Positions 1 to 10,937 of a stretch of 64,000 nucleotides of DNA are shown piece by piece (the first letter of the stretch is position 1; each line of letters opens with the position of its first letter). The translations under genes and the position numbers were made by a program. The notes beneath the pieces were generated by a model. That model was given only the letters and a program-made list of their open reading frames with translations. It was not told the origin of the DNA and ran no database searches. The DNA comes from Molanna angustata (lineage: Eukaryota > Arthropoda > Insecta > Trichoptera > Molannidae): contig OY754981.1 in the NCBI GenBank assembly GCA_963576475.1, positions 14,312,216 through 14,376,215 on the forward strand, in the 5' to 3' direction.

Positions 1-599
1 TGGTATTATTTACTTATTGTTAATTTCTATTTATTTACTAAAATCCTTTTTTTTTTTCAAGTATCACAATAACAATTAACATAATATAACTTTCTACCGT
101 AGTAAATAAAATTATAAGTTATACTATAATTTAAAAAAGGTTAAAGTATGTCGTAAGTGTATACATTTATACCTATATTTTAATTTGTGGATTAGGCTAC
201 TCTACTAGGCTATGTAAGCCGGTCCCAGAGTAACGTTAGGTATATAAATCAGTCCTATTATTTCAATTCGTCTTGGTGTTAGTTAATTTTGTAAGATTTT
301 GTGGTAGGTTGCAGTAATTTAGATGTGCGTATGTATGAAGTATGTATTTATTTTTGTGTTGAAAAAAATTAATGCCAGAATAATTACCGTCCTACTGCTT
401 GATACCGTCGTAGGAAAATTTGTAGGTAATTTTGTAACAGAACGGTGTATGACAGAGTTCAGAACGAAGATACAAGGAAAGAAAGTAAGATACCGAAAGA
501 TGTAATTAACAGAATTAAAGTTAACACATTTAGATGGGTTGGCACGACCATGTAGACGATATTTTTAAAGATGAAAGTGCAAGAAACGTGAACCACAGA

Positions 600-746
600 C
601 GAACATGTCTCCGACGATGTATGAATGTTGCTGAGGCGATGAATGTGTGTCAAGGTGGAAAAATGCGGCGTTCGGTTCTCTTTGCCTACCCCGTGAGGGC
701 CATGGCGTGTTGGTCTGTAAGTATGTACGTAGGTATGTATGTATAG
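600..746 (+). repeat. non-LTR retrotransposon 3' end embedded in the LTR
   Basis: The stretch resembles copies at 42543-42651 (+), 19125-19200 (-) and 56817-56885 (+). They share the core GTTCGGTTCTCT, then TACCCCGTGAGGG, and end in a GTATG microsatellite. One frame reads like the C-terminus of an RTE-like ORF. The same segment sits at 12671-12817 in the other LTR, so it was in the LTR before this insertion event. Confidence 0.5.
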
Positions 747-1852
747 TTAAAAGTTAAAATTCGTCTGTGTATACATGCTAAGTCCTTTTTTTATTCGTAT
801 AATTTTCATAGTCCTAGAACGTCGCTATTAATTTGGTCTCTCTTGAATCGAGGTTTTTGTGAATATCCTGGGATATTATTCTAGGTATGCAGCTTGGTAC
901 TTTCGGACCGGGTCGTAGGTACCCGCGCGAAAAAAAAACATCGATACATGTCGGTATTCTGAGGATGATTTAGATATTAAACCTAGGGTCGTGATCTTTT
1001 CGACTGTAGTTTTTTTTTCTTTTGTTTTTATTTTTTCGTAGTGCGAAGAATAGGTTGAGTTAAATTTCTATTTCACTCGTTACTGGGTCTTAACCTTCTA
1101 GTGTTAGGTCATTATTACCGGGAGGTTTTTTTTTTTTATTTTATTCATGCTCTCATTTCCTTCCTGGGTTATTTAATCATTCGATTCTTTATTTATTTAT
1201 TTGTTTATCGAGCCGTTTATCCTCTGAAATGGTTGTCTACCCCTTCCTACGTTTGCTTATTTCTTCGTATCTCTTTTCTTGATTGCGTTAGTTATTTATT
1301 TACGTATTTATTCCCCTATACCTATCTGTAAATTTTCTTTCAGCATCACTCTGTTGGTTTACTTACGTGTTTATTTCTACATTCACGTAATTGGCTTACT
1401 CCCCAGCTCATTAATTTATTTATTTTTGTTTACTGTTAAATATGTAGGTCTTGTTTCCCGAAATTAAAATAATTAAATAAATCAATCAATTTTCCTGTTT
1501 TCTATCTCCTTTCGGTCCGCAACGATTCGACAGTGGGTAAGCCCTGGCTACCCCTACTTATATTTCCTTGTCTGGTCTCATTCAAATTTATGCGTCCTAC
1601 CCTATGAACCTACTTATGAACTTGATACCTTGGGGTGGTCTAGTGATATAGTGACCGAACACAGTCTGGACCCACATGCGTTCCCACGAACTAGATTTGC
1701 CGGGCCACATCGCCGTCCGTCTAATTTCTGATTTATCGTATCCGTTAGAGCGGCTCGCGAAATCTGACACCTTTCTCCAACGGACATTCCAGTGGCGTAA
1801 CTAGCTCTACCTACTTGGTCGTTTGATGTTGTTCAATACGAAACATCTCTGT

Positions 1853-2129
1853 GTTTTCTCAAACCAAAATTAAAAATACCGAAAATATTTTTATTATTCA
1901 CGGTGAGCTTGTCTGTTGATTTCTTATTTATGCCGCCAAATTATAACTTTTGGGTAATTAAATTATTTACCGATTAATTATTTACTTATTGTTTTCTCAA
2001 ACCAAAATTAAAAATACCGAAATTATTTTTATTATTCACGGTGAGCTTGTCTGTTGATTTCCTATTTATGCCGCCAAATTATAACTTATGGGTAATTAAA
2101 TTATTTACCGATTAATTATTTACTTATTG
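1853..2129. repeat. 138-bp tandem duplication inside the LTR
   Basis: Two head-to-tail copies begin with GTTTTCTCAAACC at 1853 and 1991 and differ at only a few bases. The same duplication is present in the other LTR at 13924-14200, so it predates this insertion. It may be a duplicated enhancer-like U3 block, but that is inference. Confidence 0.8.
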
Positions 2130-2542
2130 TCATTTCGTTAATTAATTACACTAATTAGCTATATCCCATTCTATTGAATAGGATCCAGCGATTACTAGCA
2201 ATTTCTTCTGAAAGCATTTTCCTATGTCAGAAGCAAATTTTTTTTTTTTTCTTAAGACTTGTTCCCGCTTCTATTTTTCTGATTACCCACAATATTTCGG
2301 TACGCCCATGTCGCATTTCGATGTCTCGACCGTTGGCGTGTTCCCATGGACCAGCCAAGATATCCATATGTGTCAATTATAAGTTATTGCGTCCTGCCTG
2401 GCACTTCCTTGCGACCGACAAGGTTCTCCGGGGCTAAACCAACATACCACCTACGCAGGATTCTGCGAAATATGCACGTCTGTAGTGTCTGAGACCCGAC
2501 GCGTGATTTTGTTCAAATACCTATCCATGTTGGATATATCAA

Positions 2543-2559
2543 ACCACCCCATCCTTCTT
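2543..2559 (-). other. polypurine tract of the gypsy-type element
   Basis: Read on the minus strand, the bases directly upstream of the 3' LTR are AAGAAGGATGGGGTGGT, almost all purine, followed by the LTR start TGATATATCC. A polypurine tract primes plus-strand DNA synthesis in LTR elements. Its position supports both the minus-strand orientation and the LTR border at 2541/2542. Confidence 0.7.
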
Positions 2560-4929
2560 GAACCAAAATCACCGCGGCGTCCATTTACCCGTTTTCTCTG
2601 CCTTTCCTCCGTCTCCGGGGTTCTTTTCCCCGGAACCTTGCGTCCGCGACTCATGACTTCGGTACCCCTGATGCAGATTTACTATTTAACCCCATTTCGG
2701 CTCCACTACGGTCCTTTCCTCTCCTCTTAACTACCTCTACGCCTGCCTTCGCCTCGTACTCCGAGGTACGTCTCTGCGTGCGGCGCCAGCGGATACCCAA
2801 TAGATCGATTAATTACCTGCTGGACATACATCTCGTTCCCCCCGAGGTATTTCCCTGATCATTTCCCCTAAGTCTTCTTTTTTTTATCTTACTAATCACC
2901 GCTTGTGCCTAGTTAGCCCCACCGATTGGAGGTATACTCCGTGGGTGACCGTCCGGCCCACCCCGGCAAACTAGCTTGTCCGCAAGCCTATCGTCCTATA
3001 TAAAATAAAAATATATAAATATATACCTATGTAATATTATAATATCGCGATTTATTCCGTTCCTTTCCTTTTCCTTCATATACGGCACTACAGGCCCTTC
3101 CATTCTCATTCCTTGGTACTATCTGAGGCGCCTTTAACATTCAGGCTCAAACCCCCTTAACATACCCATGCCTAAGTCTTGATAATTAATCCCTTCATGG
3201 GTTCGTTCCCCGACTAAAACCTCGCGATCTCCCTCCAGGAGAGAGAGTGCACACGCAGATCGACCTCCTCCCGTTCCCGCATCTCACCTACTGAGTATTC
3301 GTCCTGACTCAACATATTTACGATACTTCTTGCCGATATCTAACGATTAACTTATAACCTGCTCCCGCGCACTTTACTACTGTATAATATAATAAGGTGG
3401 GTCGTCATCCCTCCCACTTATTAATTCCTGATCTTCCTAACTCGTCTAACAACATAATATTTTTCCTCGCACACTCTGCCTAATCCTATATAACTTTAAA
3501 TTCGTCCTTTTCTTGGCCACTCAATTGATATCCATCGCCGATACAACGTCTGGCCTTGGGCGTTCGTATCGTATTTCTAAGCTATTTCCCTAACATCATA
3601 GTTTTCTACTCTCGTCTTTTCCTGATCATTACCTGCTCTTACGTTCATGAAATATCTCCTCAAGACCTCAATTCGCGTTCCTTTCATAACCCTTTTTCTA
3701 ATATGCTGATCGGATCGCTAGCTAAACGATCTAATTCTACCTTCTCAATTCCATGCAACGCTTTTCTCTTACTAATTCCTCAATCAATACTTATTGTTCT
3801 TATATACCTATACGCGTTATACCTATTAACTCTTACATCGTTAGTGGCGGTTTATCATAAACCCATTAACTTCACTTGTTCTTAGTTTATTTCGTTATCC
3901 TGCCGCACGTTATAAAATTAAATTCAAAAAGACATTAATAACCTTAGTTTTTATACTATTCCATTCAATTTCACATATCGCATTACTCATGAGTATTCCT
4001 ATGTTATCTTGTAAAATCTTCTTTAGGTATACTACCATACCTAACTTATACGTTATTCGACTGATCAGTTATATTCTTCTCACTTATCGCCGGGGCAAAC
4101 GCCTGATCAATAGCATTCCTCCCTCGGTTACCTATTTATACCTAATTCGATAATGCGCGTCCGCACTTAGATTATTGGTCGGCCAACATAATTACCTACT
4201 AATCTTCCTTATGATTTCCTCATTACACCTCGCTCTTAAATTTCTTATACTACTTATCTTCTTCTTCCCAAGACACTTTAAAAAAAAACTAATTTTTTTT
4301 TAGCCTATCGCTTACGGCGATAGTTCATCTACCCCGCGTCTATCCTTGCGTTTAATCTTTGATTACTATATCTTCTACGCCTATACTGCTTGCCGGTGCT
4401 CTAATACCTATTCGTCATTCATCTTATACTTTACGCCGACCCTTTTCTCGTGGCATATCAATAATTATCTGCTAGTTATCTGATCAGTTATCTACCGTCC
4501 TCGGAAGTAAACGCTTGATCACTGAGCGTTTAGCCTTCTACCTTCCATATATATACCTATTGCATTAATAATATCTATTGCGTACACGCACCTGACATAC
4601 CTGTTATTTGTATTAATTATCGTCCTTATTACTTCTCTAGTAGACCGCCTATGAGCTATACGCTTAGTAAATCTTATAAATATTATTTTCCCGTTGTACC
4701 TAACTCTCAATTTCCTTACCGCTAAGTGCCTACCTCCTCGAAAGCATTTCATTACGTCATACGCGTTAATCCGCGTATACCTATCTATCCTTCCGAGAGG
4801 TCTCAACTCGCTCGTTTGCAATTAAACACTCCTTATACCTACCTATTTGCATATTCTTATACTGTATCGTTCGACTATCTACCAGTGGACATTTCTACCT
4901 ACCCATACCCATTTCACTGCCCTGTCTTA
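2560..4929 (-). other. 3' untranslated region of the gypsy-type element
   Basis: About 2.4 kb lies between the pol stop and the polypurine tract. I see no envelope, reverse transcriptase or RNase H. The longest minus-strand frame (4519-4821, 100 codons) is basic and matches nothing I recognise. The block is pyrimidine-rich on the plus strand and GC-richer than the host DNA to the right of the element. Confidence 0.5.
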
Positions 4930-7230
4930 TCAACGCCGATTTATGACTCTTCGCATGTCATCTGCGTGTACCTTGGTCGGCTTACTTCGCCGATCTATCC
5001 AATACGTGTGCCCTCGGCCAATGACAGTGAGAACGGTATAAGGACCACTCCATTTTGCGGCGAAACCGGCGTGAAAGCCTCTTGCTGCGTCTGACTGTGG
5101 GTGTTCCCGAACCCATACTTTCTCACCTGGACCGAATGTCGATCCTTCCTCCCCTGGAGTCAGGTACCTTCCGCGGTACTCAGCTTGCTTTCTCACTATT
5201 TCCTCATCAGCGGAGCGCCTGTCTCTTGCTTCCGTTGCTGATGGTACGATATCTTCGTTGGAATGTACCAACCACTCTCCTGGTCGTGGTAGGTCGTATC
5301 CTAGTAAAGCCTGGCTGGGGGTCACGCCGGTAGCCTCATTCTGTCTTCCTCGCAAAGCACCGAGTATTGTCGGCAAGACGACGTCCCACCTCGTATGACT
5401 CCCCTCCTGCAAGTGAATCCTGAGAGCTTTCTTTATCTCTTGATTCCTTCGTTCAGCCGGATTGGCTCTGGGGTGATACGTGGCTGTGGTCCAGTGCACG
5501 CACTGCCACCTCTCTATAGCATCGTTCCATGTCCTGTGCGTAAATTGTCGACCGTTGTCAGTTAATACATACTTCGGGTACCCGTAACGGTTGAATACTT
5601 CCGATTCAAGTACTGTCGTGAGTGAGGTGGCCTTACTGGATCGCATGGGAAAGGCTTCCACCCACTTAGTAAATAGGTCCGTGACCACTAAAATATAACG
5701 GTTTCCCGCCGCGGAGGCTGGATACGGACCCATATAATCTACCGCTAATACTTCGAATGGTTTGGTTGCCCGGTGTCCTGTCTGATGGACTCGATGTAAG
5801 CCTGGTCGGGCTTTCGCCTGCATACACACGCCGCATGTCTTCACATGTCGTGCGACATCCGCCTTCAGTCCTGTCCAGTAATATAGTCTCTGAATGGCGC
5901 GCGTAGTCTCTTTCGTACCTGGGTGACTAGCTACCGGGTCGTCGTGATATTTCGTTATTACTTCCGCTATCTTCGCGCGGGGTACTACTAGCTTCGACTC
6001 TCCGCCTTCCTGCTTCCTCCACAGGGTTGTACCTAATACTTCGTAGGCGGCTTGCAGGTTCCTTTCAAAACGACTTCGTGCTCGGCTCGGCCGCGCCTGC
6101 ACTCGCCGTATCCTTTGCATTTTTTGATTAATATCTGCATCTCTACGCTGGCTAACTCGGATGTCCTCTGCTAGAGCCCACGCTCCGGCCTCTTGTTCGT
6201 CTTCCTGGTGAGAACGCATCTCTTCCTCACGTTCCTCCTCTTCTTCGTGCTCTCTGCGACCTTCCTGATCTCTGCGCCCTTCCTGATCTCTGCGCCCTTC
6301 ATCATCTCTGCGCCCTCCTTCATTTCTGCGCCCTTCGTGATCAATGCGCCCTTCGTGATCTCTGCGCCCTTCGTCATTTCTGTGCCCTTCGTCATTTCTG
6401 CGCCCTTCGTCATTTCTGCGCCCTTCGTCATTCCTGCGCCCTTCGTCATCTCTGCGCCTTTCGTCATTTCTGCGACCTTCGTCATTTCTGCGTCCTTCTT
6501 CGTTTCTGCGCCCTTCGCCATTTCTGCGCCCTCCTTCATTTCTGCGCCCTTTCTCGTTTCTGCGCCTTTCGTCATCTCTGCGCCCTTCCAGCGTTTCCAC
6601 TTCGCTAGCCATTGTGCTCGCGATACGCGCGACGTCTAACATATTAATATCTGGGAAAGTCTCTATATGTATATCTTGTTGCGGTCGGTTTGGTAGAAAA
6701 TGTATTGTTCTTCGTGACGGACAGCATATATGAAGACAGCCTCTGTGGAAGTCTGTCACTCCTTTGTGTTTAACGAGCCATTCATGGCCAAGTATCACGT
6801 CTTCTCTTAGTCCTGGGACAATTAGGAAAGTATCTGTCAAGACATGGGCGGCTGAGGTCCATGTAATATCTGCCTCCCCGCTAATCTTCATCTCCACACT
6901 CGAGTGTGCGAGTCTTACAATTTTATCCGTACTGCGTCGTATTAAATGGCTAGGTACTAAGCTAGCATTCACTAAATTGTGCGTGCTCGCCGAATCTACT
7001 AGGACCGCGGTAGCGATACCTACTAGCTTAGCAGGTATACGTGATAATGGCCGTCTGTGAAGTCCCGTTACGTTGTTACATGCCCAACCCCTTCTATTGT
7101 TGTCGTTTCCAGTAATCGTGCGGTGGTGGTCTATTGTCATTGGGTCTGGCTGGTCGCGTTGACCACTCCCACTTAATGTCGGCGTGTCGCCTGAGCGTGG
7201 TTGGTTCCGCCCAGGCGGGAGGCGTTTCCC
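4930..7230 (-). CDS. pol: retropepsin plus integrase, no reverse transcriptase
   Basis: The pol frame is open from a stop at 7236-7234 down to 4930 and overlaps the end of gag in the -1 frame. Its first Met is at 7140, and the numbering that follows starts there (736 residues). Residues 40-130 are a retropepsin: active site VDSAST (D49, a variant of DTG/DSG) and the later motif VILGHEWL. Residues 186-299 are charged hexapeptide repeats. Residues 385-620 are a gypsy integrase with an HHCC zinc finger (H399, H406, C436, C439) and a D468, D528, E563 triad with canonical DD35E spacing. A GPY-type tail with KWSGPYTVL follows. No YxDD reverse transcriptase or RNase H is present, although a normal gypsy pol would carry over 400 residues of them between protease and integrase. 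The frame has no stops or frameshifts. Expression as a Gag-Pol fusion is inferred from the slippery site. Confidence 0.9.
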   Translation of the reverse strand, partial: GKRLPPGRNQPRSGDTPTLSGSGQRDQPDPMTIDHHRTITGNDNNRRGWACNNVTGLHRRPLSRIPAKLVGIATAVLVDSASTHNLVNASLVPSHLIRRSTDKIVRLAHSSVEMKISGEADITWTSAAHVLTDTFLIVPGLREDVILGHEWLVKHKGVTDFHRGCLHICCPSRRTIHFLPNRPQQDIHIETFPDINMLDVARIASTMASEVETLEGRRDDERRRNEKGRRNEGGRRNGEGRRNEEGRRNDEGRRNDERRRDDEGRRNDEGRRNDEGRRNDEGHRNDEGRRDHEGRIDHEGRRNEGGRRDDEGRRDQEGRRDQEGRREHEEEEEREEEMRSHQEDEQEAGAWALAEDIRVSQRRDADINQKMQRIRRVQARPSRARSRFERNLQAAYEVLGTTLWRKQEGGESKLVVPRAKIAEVITKYHDDPVASHPGTKETTRAIQRLYYWTGLKADVARHVKTCGVCMQAKARPGLHRVHQTGHRATKPFEVLAVDYMGPYPASAAGNRYILVVTDLFTKWVEAFPMRSSKATSLTTVLESEVFNRYGYPKYVLTDNGRQFTHRTWNDAIERWQCVHWTTATYHPRANPAERRNQEIKKALRIHLQEGSHTRWDVVLPTILGALRGRQNEATGVTPSQALLGYDLPRPGEWLVHSNEDIVPSATEARDRRSADEEIVRKQAEYRGRYLTPGEEGSTFGPGEKVWVREHPQSDAARGFHAGFAAKWSGPYTVLTVIGRGHTYWIDRRSKPTKVHADDMRRVINRR
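6244..6585 (-). repeat. 18-bp coding minisatellite, about 19 units
   Basis: Units of 18 bp encode the hexapeptide GRRNDE and variants such as GRRNEG, GRRDHE and GRRDQE. The array lies between protease and integrase, where reverse transcriptase and RNase H would normally be. It is in frame, and the 18-bp period keeps other frames open too, which creates spurious antisense ORFs. Arginine and acidic residues alternate, so a long charged helix or disordered linker is likely. Confidence 0.9.
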
Positions 7231-8132
7231 GCTCTAAAGGGTTGATAGGTAGGTCTGGGTCCGTTATTGTAATGTCTATTCCAATCGTGGTTCCCCGCGG
7301 GCCGCTGTCCATTTGGTACATAATTTCGTCCGCCGCCATTTTGTCGTAAGTCGGCTCGATGGTCGCCTTCAATATACCTCTCTGGCTCCGATTGGAAGCC
7401 ATTTGGACGATGTTGATGCTGCACTGACGGCATGTTCCACTGAACCCGTGTAGTGTTTGTATATAAAGGTTGCCGTGGGAAGTCTAGTCCCGAAACTCGA
7501 CTCCGCAGAGTGTCCATCGTATAGGGTCCGAAGGTCAGACCCACTTCTAGAAGTTCGCTGTACCTCGGGTGCATCAGGCCGATGAGATCCTGACAGATCT
7601 CGTTGATCTCTCCCTTCGGAAATAGTCTTCTGTATATTACATTTTTCCTCTGAAGGAAACAAATACCACTTTCGCCCTCTCGCTGTCGATCTCCATACAG
7701 GCTCACCAGCAGCGAGGCACGAGCTGCCTCTGTTCCATATCTGGACCGAAGAACGTTGCAGAAGTCCGCCCATCCCCAGCGTCCTTGCAAGTGAGGCCTC
7801 CACCAGTTCTTTGCTTCGCCTCTTAACCTCTGCGCTGCTCTCTCCACCTGCACGGCCGGGCTACAGTGTACAGCCTTGAAATGCGCTTCACAAGCGCGTA
7901 TGAATTGTTCAGGGTCTTCTTCGGCTAGACCGCTGAAGGTATCTTCCAGGACACGTGGTACGCATGCCCGCTCCCAAGTCCCAGACGGGGCCAAGGCGGC
8001 TCTCGCGGGCGAGCTATAATTTTGGCCTGCCTCTGCCTCTTCTTCGATCGGCATTGGTATAACCGGACTATTTTCTGCCGAACTCTCCATGTCTGACGCA
8101 CTATTTCCTCTCAACCGTCGCATATCTGTCAC
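7173..8132 (-). CDS. gag capsid polyprotein of gypsy-type element
   Basis: A 319-residue Gag of Ty3/gypsy type that would assemble the particle. The capsid core is recognisable by EDPEQFIRACEAHF near residue 75, a tryptophan-rich NWW segment, and LYGDRQREGESGICFLQRK near residue 145, which matches the region before the major homology-like part of arthropod gypsy Gags. The C-terminal 100 residues are rich in N, R, Q and P and have no CCHC zinc knuckle, so RNA binding probably uses this basic tail. The Met at 8132 is the first in the open frame. Pol follows in the -1 frame with a 61-bp overlap. No internal stops are present. Confidence 0.85.
   Translation of the reverse strand: MTDMRRLRGNSASDMESSAENSPVIPMPIEEEAEAGQNYSSPARAALAPSGTWERACVPRVLEDTFSGLAEEDPEQFIRACEAHFKAVHCSPAVQVERAAQRLRGEAKNWWRPHLQGRWGWADFCNVLRSRYGTEAARASLLVSLYGDRQREGESGICFLQRKNVIYRRLFPKGEINEICQDLIGLMHPRYSELLEVGLTFGPYTMDTLRSRVSGLDFPRQPLYTNTTRVQWNMPSVQHQHRPNGFQSEPERYIEGDHRADLRQNGGGRNYVPNGQRPAGNHDWNRHYNNGPRPTYQPFRAGNASRLGGTNHAQATRRH
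7224..7230 (-). promoter_or_regulatory. programmed -1 ribosomal frameshift heptamer GGGAAAC
   Basis: On the minus strand GGGAAAC is split as G GGA AAC in the gag frame, which is the canonical X XXY YYZ form. Slipping back one base enters the pol frame, which opens only a few bases upstream after a stop at 7236-7234. Five bases further on, CCGCCTGGGCGG can form a short GC hairpin, the usual stimulator. Gag-Pol at low ratio is the expected product. Confidence 0.8.
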
Positions 8133-9580
8133 TATCTCTATTTTCCTCTTAATATTTCGGTGTCCCGACTGCGTGACTGTTTAAGTGACCGCCCTTGAGA
8201 CGACTTTATCCTGTAACCGGCGCGGTGATCTCTTATTCAGTATTATCAAAAAAACATCGGTCAACGTTCCTAATTGAAAGAAAAAAAGTAATTTTCAAAG
8301 TTCCTAATTGAAACAAAAAAAAATTAAATTTTTTTTTCTTTTTATAATCACTATCGACCTTAAACGGTCTTTATCTATCTCCGTACGTAAAATAATTTCT
8401 CCGTAATTGGACTACTTATACCTAAAACCATCAAATATTAATTTATGTTAACTCACCGCTAATGAGTCTTAGAGTAGCAATCCTCTTCCGTATACATACA
8501 ATAAAATTTATATAAAAATTATATCCGTAATAGTTATATTCGTAAATGTATTAAAATATATTTGTACCTATCATTTTTTTTTTTTTTCCTTGGTAAATAT
8601 ATTCATAACCTTTTTGGTTTATTATCCTACCCCTAAGGAGAGACGAATATTTCTTCCTAAGCGAGTATTATGCTTCCCAAACGAAATTAGTCTATAATAT
8701 TAATTTACCCAACTCACCACTAACGATATTAATCTCGATTGAAAATAGCTATACCTACGAGAACAAAAAAAAATCGAGAACAAAAATTATCTATCTCCCC
8801 ACTACTGAGGACAAAATCCTGTTTCGTAATTAGCAGTTATCCTTATTATTTTATCATTAGCAGAAAAAACGTAATATTCCCAAAAAAAAATATTATAACG
8901 GCCTAATTATTCATTGCCAAGCGAGTTTCCCTATCTACTCATCGAGACGCTTATTATATAAAAAAGAATTATTCCCGTCGTCCAAGCGATTTCTTACTGA
9001 TGTATATACCTATTCTATCAATTCAGATACCTATAGTCGATCAGTCAATTACCTACTAATTAAAACGTTACGAGTGTCGATGATAAAGATTTAACTACCA
9101 AATACAAAAATTATAAGGTCACCAGCTTCGGTGATTAGTCAAATGATATAAGGATCACCAGATTCGGTGGTTCAAGACATACAAATAAAAATATTACCTA
9201 CCAAAATTGTAAAGTAATAGGTAAAACTAGTGTTGGGTAATTGTTTAGATATTAATATTTCTTTCTCTATCTCTCCCCTACAACCCTTCTGAAGCCTCGA
9301 GTTATTTTATCCTAAATTCGTGGGTACGTGTTTTTTTTGTTTTCTTAGCAATTATTTTCGTAAGTGAACAAACTTAAGTTTCTTTCGACTTAATCCGCGG
9401 AAGGTATTTTTCGATTAATATCTGGTTGGATTATTAATGGGATTCCAACTGGAATCTCTATTTTCCAATAAGAAAATCAAAAATCGCGAAATTTCAACGA
9501 TTAATTATAGTTTTTTTAATAACGATTAATTTCTTTATTTTATTAGATATAATTCGCGGAGAAGTCGCTTAAGCTGCCTT
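8133..9580 (-). other. 5' leader of gypsy-type element
   Basis: About 1.45 kb lies between the primer binding site and the gag Met. It is AT-rich, with runs of T/A and no open frame worth calling. Packaging and dimerisation signals would be expected here but cannot be pinned down. Confidence 0.5.
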
Positions 9581-9595
9581 CAACGTTGGGCGCCA
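9581..9595 (-). other. primer binding site, tRNA-Lys type
   Basis: On the minus strand this reads TGGCGCCCAACGTTG. The first 13 bases are complementary to the 3' end of a lysine tRNA of the type ending ACGTTGGGCGCCA. It marks the inner border of the 5' LTR, so the LTR runs from 14616 to about 9596 and is about 5 kb long. The LTR end itself is not a clean CA here, so the exact border may be off by a few bases. Confidence 0.8.
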
Positions 9596-10851
9596 TTTAA
9601 TACACCGGGGGGAGTTTAAAAGAGGGAGAGTGGGAAGGTCGGAAGGTGTTGCGAGGTTGTTGATAATTATTTGAATATTATTTGAAAATGAAAGTTGGGT
9701 ATTGGTTTTGTCGGGAACTATTTTCTTATTCAGTGCTCACACTGAGGTGGCACTAGAGTATCGGCACAGCCGATTTCGACGACTTGCTAGGCTCAGGGCG
9801 GTAGCCGCCCTTCGCCGCCCACTAGTTGGTTTGCCCGGCCAGCTATCGGGTGCAAGCCGTCGCTGTGATTCCTCCCCGGGAATTAAAACTTAAATTAAAC
9901 CTTAAAATTACCTAATTACTAACTATAATTAAAAACAGGCTTCAGATTGGGATTGTATATGAGAGAGAAGAAAAAAAATCAATTCAGTTAACTAAAATTT
10001 ACTAGCATCTAGGCACACAAAGACATTACAAGCTAAAGAAACAATGTTTTCTAAATACTAGGACTTATACTAAGATCTTAACGTATACTTAAAACTATGT
10101 GTGTGCACACAACAAAACACGAAGGGAGTCTTTGAAAAAAAAAAGAACGTTGAGAACGTCGAAGTGTGAAGAAACGAAAATTAGAACAGGGCAGTATTGG
10201 CCTCCTGTGAGGCGATGGCTGGTGATCCTCGTGGGCGGCCTCTCCAGAGGCGGCGATAATGATCCTCGAATAATTGCCTCCTACCACAGAGGCGGCGTGG
10301 ATGTCTCCTGGGTAGGGCCTCTTTTCCAAAAGAAGCGCTTGCCGTTGTCTTCTTGGCAGGGCGAAAAAAAAAAATGGCCCTCCAATTGAGTGGAGTATAA
10401 TGGACTCAGTGGACATACAAAATAATGTGAAATAAAACCTGGTAGGTTGGCCTCTCTCCGTCCGCGGGACCTCGCCAGAGCGAGTCTGTAGTAGACCGTA
10501 ACGACCGCGTATGCCCTGATATAAATTTTAATGTTTGAAATGGGCTCCTTCCTTGCTGGTCTGATTCACTGGTTTATAGTAAAGTACTTTGTAAAATTTT
10601 ATTTGCTATGCGTCCACGACGGTTGGGTAGAATCGTTGGTACTTGGTCTAGCTGGCGAGACCCGCGAACAAGAGAGAAGACTGTTACTGTTGCGATGACG
10701 AAATCGGAATGCTCCAGATCATCCCGTGCGGTCGCTAATATTGACCGGCGGCATCTCGTCCCGCAAGCCCCTCCCCCCTAGTTCCTCGGCTGTCCCTGTG
10801 TTCCCGTACGGACGCACTGATTTTTCGCGCCAAAGTTCACGCACTATGTTT

Positions 10852-10937
10852 TCTTTTTTTTAATTTTCGTTACACATACACTTTTTCTTTTTTTTCTTTT
10901 TAATTTTCGTTACACATACACTTTTTCTTTTTTTTCA
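10852..10937. repeat. 40-bp tandem duplication in the LTR
   Basis: Two copies of TAATTTTCGTTACACATACA start at 10861 and 10901 and are separated by T/C runs. Confidence 0.75.

Larger units (their letters stand above)
1..2542 (-). repeat. 3' LTR of gypsy-type element (cut by window edge)
   Basis: This block repeats at 12072-14616 with a constant offset of 12071 at the left end. Only small differences are visible: homopolymer lengths and a 4-base change near 2143. Identity stops at the sequence TATCAA (2537-2542). The element reads on the minus strand, so this is the U3-side part of the 3' LTR, and position 1 is a window cut rather than a natural end. The primer binding site at 9581-9595 implies that the full LTR continues about 2.5 kb to the left of the window. 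The near identity of the copies suggests recent insertion. Small open frames in this block are repeated in both copies and are not genes. Confidence 0.9.

Noticed and set aside
1101..1467. Hydrophobic small ORFs in the LTR (also at 13171-13537)
   Set aside because: They come from T-rich LTR sequence repeated in both copies, and neither shows a coding signature.
6193..6639. 148-codon plus-strand frame with repeated ISAPFV-like peptide, and a 134-codon overlapping minus-strand frame
   Set aside because: Both are shadows of the 18-bp coding minisatellite in pol. A period divisible by three keeps other frames open.
7094..7402. 102-codon minus-strand frame at the gag-pol junction
   Set aside because: It is the third frame over the gag end and pol start. 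The -1 heptamer links gag directly to pol, and the peptide has no recognisable domain.
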